This document shows, piece after piece, positions 25,452 to 33,340 of a stretch of 64,000 nt of DNA; position 1 is the first letter of the stretch, and each line of letters starts with the position of its first letter. The notes beneath the pieces were generated by a model. That model saw only the letters and a list, made by a program, of their open reading frames with translations, did not search any database and was not told the origin of the DNA. Origin of the DNA: Leadbetterella sp035299025. Lineage in GTDB: Bacteria > Bacteroidota > Bacteroidia > Cytophagales > Spirosomataceae. Location: the NCBI GenBank assembly GCA_035299025.1, contig DATGXK010000010.1, forward strand, positions 186,001 through 250,000, in the 5' to 3' direction. The translations under genes were made by a program, and so were the position numbers.

Positions 25452-26726
25452 ATGTCATCTAGAAGAAATTTCCTTTCTAAAGCAGCTCTAACCTCTGCTT
25501 TAGCAGCCACTCCATTGTTGAATTTTGGCCGTGAATTTGAGGTTGCGGTGGACAAAGCACCCAAAAGTTCGGCTCCCTCGGACCTGAAAATCACCAATAT
25601 CAAATGCGGATATATCAGAAATGGGCACAGTCTTTTCGTGAAAATATATACCAATCAAGACATCGTGGGTCATGGTGAAGGAGTCGATGCTACACCTGGT
25701 ACTTACCATTTGGTGAAAATGTTCGGGGAAAGAATCAAGGGCAAAAGCCCTCTGAATGTTCACCGTCTTTTTGAGGATATACGTAAGTCAGGTTTCTTTG
25801 AAGGTGCTCAGTCTGGTATGTACGTGGCTGTGCTAACGGCTGTTGAAACTGCTCTGTGGGACATTGCTGGCAAAGCCTTGGGGGTTCCCGTTTACCAACT
25901 TTTAGGTGGTAAATTTAGGGACACCATCCGATTGTACATGGACACAGCTTTGTATCAGAACAGGTTACCTAGGCCCTCAGATTTTGCCGAATCTGCCTTG
26001 GAGGCAGTAAAAATGGGTTTTAATGCCGTAAAGTTTGACCTTGATCAAGCTAATGACCCCAATAAATACGACAAATACAACTGGACAGCCAGTCCGGCTG
26101 AATTACAACGTATGTACGACCAGATGGCGGCCGCACGTGCAGCGGTGGGTCCAAATGTAGACATTTGTGCCGACATGCATGGGCGTTATGATGCCATAAC
26201 TGGTGAGAAAATTGCAAAAATGCTTGAGCCGCTAAATCTTATGTGGCTAGAGGAACCCATTCCAGCCGAAAATGCAGATGCCTATAAAAAAATTACCAGT
26301 TCGACCTCTACACCAATTTGTGCTGGGGAGAATCATTATTTGGCCTACGGATTTAGGCCATTGTTGGAATCTGGTGCTGTGGATATTATCATGCCTGATT
26401 TACAGAAGGCAGGCGGACTTGGCGAAGGACAAAGAATTGCCAATTTGGCCAATTTGTATTATGTGCCGTTTGCTCCCCACATGGTGGCTTCGTATTTGGG
26501 TGCAATGGCCTCTGCTCATGTCTGTGCGTCAGTGCCAAACTTCATGATTTTGGAATGGCAGATATATTTTCACAAAGACCCGATGTTCAAAGAAATCGTG
26601 AATTATGACCCATCAATGATTAAAAATGGGCAAATTACGGTTTCGGAAAAACCAGGAATTGGTGTGGAAATAAACGAGGAGGCCATGCGGAAGTATGCTC
26701 CAGTTGGCGTGCCATTTTTTGAATGA
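25452..26726 (+). CDS. Tat-exported mandelate racemase/muconate lactonizing family protein, module 2 (D-x-H dehydratase type)
   Basis: A 424-residue enolase-superfamily protein with a Tat-type start SSRRNFLSKAALTSALA (R4, R5). Barrel residues: K194-F-D196, metal ligand D241 followed by H243 in ICADMHGRYD (D-x-H), E267 in WLEEPIP, E293 in AGENHYLA, D316 in IMPDLQKAGG, H343 in FAPHM and E368 in ILEWQ. The D-x-H motif is characteristic of galactonate/mannonate-type dehydratases, where the histidine supplies the acid for loss of water. It is only distantly similar to the module 1 enzyme, which suggests a second sugar acid or stereochemistry. The locus ends with a terminator 30 bp downstream. Confidence 0.88.
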   Translation: MSSRRNFLSKAALTSALAATPLLNFGREFEVAVDKAPKSSAPSDLKITNIKCGYIRNGHSLFVKIYTNQDIVGHGEGVDATPGTYHLVKMFGERIKGKSPLNVHRLFEDIRKSGFFEGAQSGMYVAVLTAVETALWDIAGKALGVPVYQLLGGKFRDTIRLYMDTALYQNRLPRPSDFAESALEAVKMGFNAVKFDLDQANDPNKYDKYNWTASPAELQRMYDQMAAARAAVGPNVDICADMHGRYDAITGEKIAKMLEPLNLMWLEEPIPAENADAYKKITSSTSTPICAGENHYLAYGFRPLLESGAVDIIMPDLQKAGGLGEGQRIANLANLYYVPFAPHMVASYLGAMASAHVCASVPNFMILEWQIYFHKDPMFKEIVNYDPSMIKNGQITVSEKPGIGVEINEEAMRKYAPVGVPFFE

Positions 26727-26755
26727 GTTTGCTTAATTAAGTTTAATTTTTAGAG

Positions 26756-26807
26756 AAAACAGGTAAGAAATAGGATGTCTTAATTCCGGTATTTTACCTG
26801 TTTTTTT
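26756..26807 (+). terminator. terminator closing the acid-sugar locus
   Basis: AAAACAGGTAA (26756-26766) pairs with TTACCTGTTTT (26794-26804) across a 27-nt loop, with a run of seven T. It lies between convergent genes. Confidence 0.65.
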
Positions 26808-26818
26808 ATGAATTGGTC

Positions 26819-29800
26819 TCACCTCCCCAAAATCTCCAACAACTCCTTCCTATTAAAAGCTTTGAAAATATCGGCCTCGGTGTTGACCAATTTACCTGCA
26901 AGGTCTTTTTTGGAGGTTTGGAGTTTTAGCATTTTTTCCTCAATGGTGTTGGGGCAAATGAGTCTTACAGCGATAACTTTATTTTTCTGGCCTATACGAT
27001 AAACTCTATCTATAGCTTGGTTTTCTACGGCAGGATTCCACCACGGATCTACTAAATAAACATAGTCAGCCTCGGTGAGATTTAGTCCAACACCACCGGC
27101 TTTTAGGCTTATTAAAAAGATCCTAACTTCAGGGTTTTCTTGAAAGTTTTTGACTTTTTCAGCTCTATTTTTGGTTTGACCTGTCAGATATTCAAAATTA
27201 ATACTACGAGCAACCAACGATTTTTTTATCAAATCCAACATGCCGACAAACTGCGAAAAGATCAGAATTTTGTGTTCGCCTATCTGACCTTCAATCTGTT
27301 CCAAAAGCACATCTATCTTCGAAGAAACTTCGTTTGGATATTCGTCATCGGGAAGGAGTGAGGGAGAATCACATATTTGGCGAAGTTTTGTTAGTCCCGT
27401 CAATACGTGCATCGGGCTAATTTCCTCCTCGGTTTTATGCTGCAAATAATCTCTAAGCTCGGCCTCATAGGTATCGTAAACCGCCCTTTGGTCCAAGCCC
27501 ATTTCGCAGTAAATCAACATTTCTGTTTTTGAAGGCAATTCCTCAATCACCTGTTTTTTGGTTCTTCGAAGTATAAAAGGACTGATTTTCTTGCGTAACT
27601 CTTCCGCCCTTCGACTTTCTTTAAATTTATCTATGGGTTCTGCGTAAATGTCTCTGAAATAGTTTTTGCTGCCCAACAAATCTGGACAAGCGAAGGATAA
27701 CTGCCCGTACAAATCATAGGTATTGTTTTCAATAGGCGTACCCGTCAAAACTATTTTATTCCTAGAAACCAACATTCTAGCTGCTCGGTATCGTTGTGAT
27801 TCTGGATTTTTGATAGCTTGAGATTCATCTAAAATGATATAATTGAAAGTGATATTTTTCAAAAAATGCAAATCAGAAAGTAAAGTGCCATAAGTGGTCA
27901 AAACTACTTCAAAACCTTTGATTTCCTCTTTTGAATTCAGTTTGGTATTGCCATAATGTGAGGCAATTTTCAAACTCGGGGCGAATCGGCTGAACTCGTC
28001 CAACCAATTGAACATCAATGAAGTTGGAACAATAATCAAACTTTGTTGCTCTGGATGTTTTTCTTTTTGAATCAAAAGAAATGCAATGATTTGTATCGTT
28101 TTCCCTAAACCCATGTCATCAGCAAGGCAAGCCCCAAAATTAAAACTGTCGAGGAAATTCAACCAATTGAGACCATGTTTTTGGTAATCTCGCAAAGTGG
28201 CATTCAATTCTTTTGGAACAGCCACTTCTTCGATTGTATCAAAATGCTCGAATTTGGACTTTAGATAACTTACTTCTGCCCAAGCTTCTTTGCTCAAAAC
28301 CTCCGTTTCATATAAATCCAAAATATCCAGAAACCTTGATTTCGGCGTTCGAATCAATGCCCCTTCCAGCTTGCCTGCTTTGAAGTAATTATTGAATTTC
28401 TTAATCCATTCTTCAGGAATCAAGCCCAAAGTGCCGTCGTCTAATTCTACAAATTTGGATTTGTTTCTGAGAGACTTATGCAATACTTTTAGTGGGACAT
28501 CTTTTTTGCCGAATTTAAGTTTTACTTTGGTATCAAACCAATCAATTCCAGAGGCAACACTTATTTCGACTGATGCTTTGTATGGACTTAACTTATTATT
28601 TGTCAAAGAATTAAATCCTAGAACTTTTACATTGTTTTCTCTCAGAATTTCAAAGAAATCTAGAAACCAATTGTCGTCCAGAAACTTTTGTCTATGCAAA
28701 TAGAAATAATTTCCGTCTGCCAATTGTCCAGAAAACTCAGGATGTAATCTTGAAATCATTGAAGTAAAATTCAATTCCGCTGTATCATCTCGCTCCACCG
28801 AAAAGTGGTTTCCGTTGGGGTCAACATCTATTAGTTGTTTTTTAGAATGTACTGCCACTTCCAATTGACCGTATTTCATTACTGGAGTAATGTTGACAAA
28901 ATTCTTTTCGTCAGTTAAATATATGAGTTTCTCTACCTCATAAGTACTTTCCCATTCTACAGATTTCTCCTCTTTTTTCTTCTTGATAAAGGCATACGCT
29001 ATATTCACCTTGTCAGACATCGCATCGAGAATTTCCTTTCGGAAAAGCTCAAATTTCGAAGGATAAATGAGCATAATGGCTCGCTTTTCTGCGAAATATT
29101 TAATTATTGGCAACATTTCAGCATCTGAAATAAAAACCAATCTATCGCCAATTTGAAAAAAACAATTGAATCTGATTTTCAGATCTTGCAATGCATAAAT
29201 ATGCTCATTGATAGTTACGCTTGTGGTTACTTCGTAAAACGGTTCTTTTAGATTTACTTTAATATTGAGCCCAACAGAAGCATTTTCAAGTTTAACGGGA
29301 ATCAGATTGTTTGCCGATATTGTATCGTTTTCAGAAACATAAAAATTAAGAGAAAGTGGGTTTTTAACAATAGAATCAATCGCCTGATTATCATTCCATT
29401 CGGTGTTTTTCTGCACTTTGGCCAATGCCGTAAAAAAACGAATAACTTCTGGTTTTTCATGATTCCAGACTTCATTCAATGGGTCAATTTGGCTAAATGG
29501 TCCCTTAATTTTTCCATTTTTTGCTAGAGCGGCATCGTAAAGTTCGAGCGAATAGGTTTCTTGAAATTTGTTTCTTCTAAATACCAAAATTTGTTGTGAT
29601 ATTTCGCTCTTTTCTGTTTCAATTGAAACAGTATTTTTTGCAAATAATTTATTTTTTAGAAATGAAGTAGATTTTTCATCCACCGGAATCAGTTCGGGAT
29701 TTAAGGGAACTACATAAGTCTGTCTATCAGCATATTTGAGCCCAAAATATTTTTCCAAATCCTCTTCTTCGGCCATGCCGTAGGCTTCAGCAGCTTTTTT

Positions 29801-30145
29801 TATTTTTTCAATACGAAGATTTCTGTCAAAAAATACTTTAAAATCTGGCTTAGAAATGAGCGTTTGCAAAACCAAAGTTTGATGTTCGCAAAGTGTGTTT
29901 TTAACGGCATCACAATCGCAAGTCAATACCAAATCAGATTCAATCTGACTTACCGCCACATCAGGCAGGTTTTTACTTTGGCTATTCAAAGCAAAAAGTG
30001 CATGGTCTATTTCGATGTTTAATGGCTGAACGTCAACGTTTTTGAGCCCCAAACTTATTTCAACCCCATATCGAAACGTATCCGCATAAGTTAGCGTAGC
30101 TAGTTGGTGGTCTTTTAGGATGTATGTTTGGGGGTGGGAGAGCAT
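26819..30145 (-). CDS. SNF2 family DEAD/DEAH-type helicase with SWIM zinc finger
   Basis: A 1108-residue Swi2/Snf2 ATPase. Near the N-terminus TCDCDAVKNTLCEH gives the CxC...CxH pattern of a SWIM zinc finger (about 75-95). A long central region of unknown fold precedes the motor: Walker A DDMGLGKTIQ (about 672-682), DEAH-box variant LDESQAIKN (about 770), motif III LTGTPIENN, and the C-terminal helicase lobe with SQFVGMLDLI, KAGGVGLNLT and DRVYRIGQKN. Such proteins remodel protein-DNA or RNA polymerase complexes; this architecture is common in Bacteroidota and not specifically a defence protein. It lies 5 bp after the gene for an unknown 229-residue protein. Confidence 0.92.
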   Translation of the reverse strand: MLSHPQTYILKDHQLATLTYADTFRYGVEISLGLKNVDVQPLNIEIDHALFALNSQSKNLPDVAVSQIESDLVLTCDCDAVKNTLCEHQTLVLQTLISKPDFKVFFDRNLRIEKIKKAAEAYGMAEEEDLEKYFGLKYADRQTYVVPLNPELIPVDEKSTSFLKNKLFAKNTVSIETEKSEISQQILVFRRNKFQETYSLELYDAALAKNGKIKGPFSQIDPLNEVWNHEKPEVIRFFTALAKVQKNTEWNDNQAIDSIVKNPLSLNFYVSENDTISANNLIPVKLENASVGLNIKVNLKEPFYEVTTSVTINEHIYALQDLKIRFNCFFQIGDRLVFISDAEMLPIIKYFAEKRAIMLIYPSKFELFRKEILDAMSDKVNIAYAFIKKKKEEKSVEWESTYEVEKLIYLTDEKNFVNITPVMKYGQLEVAVHSKKQLIDVDPNGNHFSVERDDTAELNFTSMISRLHPEFSGQLADGNYFYLHRQKFLDDNWFLDFFEILRENNVKVLGFNSLTNNKLSPYKASVEISVASGIDWFDTKVKLKFGKKDVPLKVLHKSLRNKSKFVELDDGTLGLIPEEWIKKFNNYFKAGKLEGALIRTPKSRFLDILDLYETEVLSKEAWAEVSYLKSKFEHFDTIEEVAVPKELNATLRDYQKHGLNWLNFLDSFNFGACLADDMGLGKTIQIIAFLLIQKEKHPEQQSLIIVPTSLMFNWLDEFSRFAPSLKIASHYGNTKLNSKEEIKGFEVVLTTYGTLLSDLHFLKNITFNYIILDESQAIKNPESQRYRAARMLVSRNKIVLTGTPIENNTYDLYGQLSFACPDLLGSKNYFRDIYAEPIDKFKESRRAEELRKKISPFILRRTKKQVIEELPSKTEMLIYCEMGLDQRAVYDTYEAELRDYLQHKTEEEISPMHVLTGLTKLRQICDSPSLLPDDEYPNEVSSKIDVLLEQIEGQIGEHKILIFSQFVGMLDLIKKSLVARSINFEYLTGQTKNRAEKVKNFQENPEVRIFLISLKAGGVGLNLTEADYVYLVDPWWNPAVENQAIDRVYRIGQKNKVIAVRLICPNTIEEKMLKLQTSKKDLAGKLVNTEADIFKAFNRKELLEILGR

Positions 30146-30150
30146 ATTTT

Positions 30151-30840
30151 TTAGTATTGTTGCACATCTAATGCCTCCAATCTCTCAATAAAATAAGTGT
30201 AACTTTCTTTCAGCAGTGGTTCTTCTTCTTTTTCATCGGGATATTGATCTGCGAAAGAATCAATAGATTTTTTTAAACCCAATTTGTATTCTTCATATCG
30301 ATTCATTTGATTACCTTGGAATAACAAGAAAATCTTTTTCATCATATGAACCGGATATTGTCCACCAACAAGTATGTTCTTTTGCTCAGAAAACGGATAT
30401 TGTGCAATGTATTTGGCAATATTATTTACATCACTAAATGGTATCAGAAACTCTTGCTCCACCTGTTGCAAAAATCGTTTCAGTTTAGGCAAGTAATCGT
30501 CTAAAGCACTAAGATCTGTGAATTCGAAGTTTCGTATTTCTTTAATTTCTTCTTTAAAATTTGGTGAGATTCCAAGAGTATCTTCTCCGTATTTTGGTAA
30601 TATTGATTCATGCAATAAGTTCCGAAAACTTTCTTCTATTTTGAAAATTGAAATAGAATTTCCGCTAGGATTTAATGAAAATTTACTACCAAAGCTTTGA
30701 CATCTTATGCCAATAAAGCCAATGTAGTTCTCTGTTTTTATTGTAAATTGAACCTCATCACTTACAACTTTGGATAGAAAATGAGGTAGTTCAGTTTTAA
30801 AATGGCCTCTTATTTTATCAAATACTTCTTTTTTGTTCAT
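30151..30840 (-). CDS. uncharacterised protein, operon partner of the SNF2 helicase
   Basis: A 229-residue soluble protein, unrecognised. No signal, no membrane helix and only one cysteine (C47 region IRCQSFGSKF). The first half appears mixed alpha/beta and the second half is helical and charged (KEEIKEIRNFEF, LPKLKRFLQQVEQEF, DQYPDEKEEEP). It is transcribed ahead of the helicase with 5 bp between, so the two are translated from the same message. The preceding 177 bp hold no gene; I see no clear promoter. Confidence 0.7.
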   Translation of the reverse strand: MNKKEVFDKIRGHFKTELPHFLSKVVSDEVQFTIKTENYIGFIGIRCQSFGSKFSLNPSGNSISIFKIEESFRNLLHESILPKYGEDTLGISPNFKEEIKEIRNFEFTDLSALDDYLPKLKRFLQQVEQEFLIPFSDVNNIAKYIAQYPFSEQKNILVGGQYPVHMMKKIFLLFQGNQMNRYEEYKLGLKKSIDSFADQYPDEKEEEPLLKESYTYFIERLEALDVQQY

Positions 30841-31017
30841 GATATCTAATCAATCTTTTAAAAATTAACTTCACCATTACCTAATAATTTATATTTCAGT
30901 TTTATGGATAGAACCTATTTAATTTCCAAACATACACTCAAGCACCAATTAAAAAAGTCAAGAACACCATTGATTCTATTATAAAATCAAGTTAAGAAAA
31001 AAAGTGTCTGTATTTTA

Positions 31018-31545
31018 TCAAAACTCCTCCACCTTCACCTTCGGTTTCCCAAACTTCCCACGTTTTACCAAATACAAATTAGAATATTCGCTATCTTCAA
31101 GTTCTTTTTTGAGAAATTCTTTTTCCGATAATCCGTTGATAATGTGTCGTATAGTGTTACTATGTCCCACTACTAAAGTGTTTTGCTTTGATTTTTTCAG
31201 GGTTTCTATTAAAGCCGTTTGATTCTTTGGCTCATAAATTTCAATTTCAAGCTTTCGGGCATCAGCCAGGGGCTTTGCGGTAGTGGTGGTTCGTACAGTT
31301 TTCGTAGAGTATACTCTTTCTATTCCCTTGTTTTCTAGTATCTTTTTCAATCTCTCAGCCCTTTGACTTCCAGCTTTAGTTAATATTGGGTCTTCCTTTG
31401 GCGAAGTAGATTTTTCGGCATGCCTGACAATATAAAAACTTGTAGTACAGGAACTTAATCCCCATACCACAAACGCAAGAGTAATAAAATAGAACCTCCC
31501 TCTCCATGTGGAGTGGTACGGCACCCCGGGGGGTGGGGCGGCCAT
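31018..31545 (-). CDS. histidine phosphatase family lipoprotein with repeat-derived N-terminus
   Basis: A 175-residue phosphatase of the phosphoglycerate-mutase-like family. The RHG-type motif is IVRHAEKS and the second histidine lies in VVGHSNTIRHI. A lipobox LSSC follows a hydrophobic stretch FYFITLAFVVWG. The start at ATG 31545 is chosen because no other ATG precedes the lipoprotein signal except one at 31587, inside the upstream gene. The first 17 residues (MAAPPPGVPYHSTWRGR) are translated from a GC-rich repeat insertion, which supplies both the start codon and the positive charges of the signal peptide. It follows the isomerase gene by 19 bp. Small periplasmic SixA-like phosphatase is the best description. 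Confidence 0.8.
   Translation of the reverse strand: MAAPPPGVPYHSTWRGRFYFITLAFVVWGLSSCTTSFYIVRHAEKSTSPKEDPILTKAGSQRAERLKKILENKGIERVYSTKTVRTTTTAKPLADARKLEIEIYEPKNQTALIETLKKSKQNTLVVGHSNTIRHIINGLSEKEFLKKELEDSEYSNLYLVKRGKFGKPKVKVEEF
31495..31543. repeat. GC-rich REP-like palindromic repeat
   Basis: About 49 bp with strikingly higher GC than the surroundings, containing the palindromes CTCCATGTGGAG and CACCCCGGGGGGTG. It looks like a CCCTCTCC...GGAG-type repetitive element as found in intergenic regions of many bacteria. Here it lies between two co-directional genes and forms the 5' end of the phosphatase reading frame. Confidence 0.6.
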
Positions 31546-31564
31546 CGAAACGGTGAGGCTCTTC

Positions 31565-32494
31565 CTAAAAATTATCAGATTGTACATAGGCTTTTATGAG
31601 TTTTTGTTCACCTTCTTTGCCAGGGAACATATTGCCATGCTCCATGCCCATTATAAACTCTTGTTTGTTGGCTCTGGCTTTGTCGTGGATGTGTTTGAAA
31701 AGGAAATTATAGTTGATTTCACCAGTGGTCGGTTCTTTTCTGCCCGGCTCGTCGCCGATTTGGAAATAGGCAATTTCGTCCCAAACCAAATCCATGTTTC
31801 TGGTCATTTCGCCCTCGTTGCGTTGCATGTGCCACATATCAAACAGTATCTTGCAAGAAGGACTGTTAACTGCTTTACATATCAAATAACTCTGGTCAGA
31901 ATTCTGTAAAAATAAGTCTGGCGTATCGCTCAATGGCTCCATCACCATCACCAAGCCGTGTGGCTCAAAGATGTCACATGCTCTACGATAGGCGTCTATC
32001 ACATTGGCTGTTTGAATACCCATCGGAAGTTTTCTTTCAAAAAAGCCAGGAACTACGGTCATGTATTTGGCATTGCATCGCTTGGCTGTTTCTACCGATG
32101 CACGACAGGTTTTTAGGAAATTTTCCAAGAATTCAGGTTTCCCTGATGCCAGAGAAGTTTTCCAATTTTCGCCACCATCAATCACAAAAACACCCATTTT
32201 CATACCTAATTTGGTCAGTGTTTCTCCAATTTTTTTCTGGGTTTCTACCGGCCTCGCCAACATTCCGTTGTCTTCTAGAGCCATGAAACCGTTGTCGGCC
32301 ATGAATTGTAGTTGGTCGAACAAATCATCGCCAGCAGAATGCTTAAACATACCAAAATGTGGTGCGTAAAGCATCTTGAAATTGTTCTTTTCTATTTTTG
32401 ATCGATGAGCAAAAGCACTTTCGGTCACTCCGCCTAAACTTAAAATGGAAGCAGCACCAAGGCTTTTTTTGATAAATTCTCTTCTGTTATTCAT
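31565..32494 (-). CDS. Tat-exported sugar isomerase, hydroxypyruvate isomerase-like
   Basis: A 309-residue TIM-barrel protein of the AP-endonuclease 2/xylose-isomerase-like superfamily. The N-terminus NNRREFIKKSLGAAS is a Tat signal. Candidate metal ligands are in MVMEPLSD (E), LFDMWHMQ (D and H), FQIGDEPGR and IMGMEHGN (E). The family includes hydroxypyruvate isomerase, which interconverts hydroxypyruvate and tartronate semialdehyde, a C3 product of aldaric-acid cleavage; this would fit with the RraA-enolase locus 5 kb upstream, but the link is inference. Its leader contains ATAATCAACCATT, similar to the leader motif of that locus. The 162 bp between this gene and RidA contain a plus-strand hairpin. 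Confidence 0.78.
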   Translation of the reverse strand: MNNRREFIKKSLGAASILSLGGVTESAFAHRSKIEKNNFKMLYAPHFGMFKHSAGDDLFDQLQFMADNGFMALEDNGMLARPVETQKKIGETLTKLGMKMGVFVIDGGENWKTSLASGKPEFLENFLKTCRASVETAKRCNAKYMTVVPGFFERKLPMGIQTANVIDAYRRACDIFEPHGLVMVMEPLSDTPDLFLQNSDQSYLICKAVNSPSCKILFDMWHMQRNEGEMTRNMDLVWDEIAYFQIGDEPGRKEPTTGEINYNFLFKHIHDKARANKQEFIMGMEHGNMFPGKEGEQKLIKAYVQSDNF

Positions 32495-32576
32495 TTTTTA
32501 ATGGTTGATTATGAGATAGATGTAATTATTTTGAAAAATACTTATTTGAAAATTATATTTTTTCTTGAATTTGTCA

Positions 32577-32658
32577 TAGTTTTGTCGTGCTATTTAACCT
32601 TAATAAACGATCAATCTTGACCTTAAACATAGCCTCCTGAGCAATCGGGAGGTTTTTT
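32577..32658 (+). ncRNA. possible small RNA ending in a GNRA-loop terminator
   Basis: On the plus strand, CCTCCTGA (32633-32640) and TCGGGAGG (32645-32652) form an 8-bp stem closed by a GCAA tetraloop and followed by six T (32653-32658). No plus-strand gene precedes it; both flanking genes run on the minus strand. A -7-like TAGTTTTG lies at 32577-32584 but no -33 is at the right distance. A transcript of about 65 nt antisense to the RidA 3' end is possible; a stray terminator remnant is the alternative. Confidence 0.3.
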
Positions 32659-33025
32659 ATTTTACGGCAATTACAGATATTTCTACGTTTACGTCTTTGG
32701 GCAATTTCGCTACTTGCACTGTTTCTCTTGCGGGAGGGTTTTCAGGATAGAAACTCCCATATACTTCGTTTACAATGCCAAAATCGTCCATGTTCTTTAG
32801 AAAAATGCTGGATTTCACAACGTTGGTATAATCCATTCCTGCTTCAGCAAGTATGTGTCCGAGATTTTCCATAATTCTCTGAGTTTCGGCCTTGATATCG
32901 CCCAATGGAGCCAAATCTAAGGCTATTTGCCCCGATACATAAAGTGTATTTCTGGCCAAAACTGCTTGTGAATAAGGACCAATGGCCCCTGGGGCTTTCT
33001 CTGTAAATATTATCTTTTTGCTCAT
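32657..33025 (-). CDS. ridA: RidA family 2-iminobutanoate/2-iminopropanoate deaminase
   Basis: A 122-residue protein of exact family length. Y18 in GPYSQAV, R100 in PARETVQV and E115 in VEISVIAV correspond to the Tyr, Arg and Glu that bind the imine in E. coli RidA. It removes reactive enamine/imine intermediates from PLP enzymes in the cytoplasm. Monocistronic context: a terminator of the SPFH operon lies upstream. The sequence is close to the canonical RidA group rather than the divergent Rid families. Confidence 0.93.
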   Translation of the reverse strand: MSKKIIFTEKAPGAIGPYSQAVLARNTLYVSGQIALDLAPLGDIKAETQRIMENLGHILAEAGMDYTNVVKSSIFLKNMDDFGIVNEVYGSFYPENPPARETVQVAKLPKDVNVEISVIAVK

Positions 33026-33137
33026 TTATAATTTTATGAATAAAAGTAAAAATACGAGCAATTTCTGGGTTTGGAAATAATTATGAAAATTAAAAGTTAA
33101 GGTTAACGTTTTTGTCTAAATTTTGAAATTGTTGAAC

Positions 33138-33166
33138 AAAAAAAATGCCTCATTCTGAGGCATTTT
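33138..33166 (-). terminator. terminator of the SPFH/RHH operon
   Basis: TGCCTCA (33146-33152) and TGAGGCA (33156-33162) with flanking AAAA/TTTT form a compact hairpin; read on the minus strand it is followed by eight T. It lies 6 bp after the small RHH gene. Confidence 0.85.
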
Positions 33167-33171
33167 AAATA

Positions 33172-33327
33172 TTATTTTGAGGTTTTTTTTCTCTTTTTTA
33201 GGGCTTCGCTAAGTACATACTCTATCTGTCCGTTAACGCTACGGAACTCATCCGCTGCCCATTTCTCCAGTTCATTCATCATTTCTGGAGTTAATCGCAG
33301 CACAAAAGGCTTCTTATCTTTTGCCAT
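33172..33327 (-). CDS. small ribbon-helix-helix (Arc-type) DNA-binding protein
   Basis: A 51-residue protein beginning MAKDKKPFVLRLTPEMMNE and ending KKRKKTSK. The short strand PFVLRL followed by two helices (PEMMNELEKWAADEF and VNGQIEYVLSEALKK) is the Arc/MetJ ribbon-helix-helix pattern. It starts 13 bp after the SPFH gene and ends at a strong terminator, so it is the second gene of that operon. This RHH-after-SPFH order is familiar from other Bacteroidota. It may autoregulate through the TGATAT cluster in the SPFH promoter, by inference. Confidence 0.85.
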   Translation of the reverse strand: MAKDKKPFVLRLTPEMMNELEKWAADEFRSVNGQIEYVLSEALKKRKKTSK

Positions 33328-33340
33328 TTAATGCTTGTTT

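Noticed and set aside
26819..30840. SNF2 helicase plus unknown protein as a phage-defence system
   Set aside because: The SWIM-SNF2 architecture is common as a chromosomal gene in Bacteroidota and no nuclease, methylase or other defence gene is adjacent.
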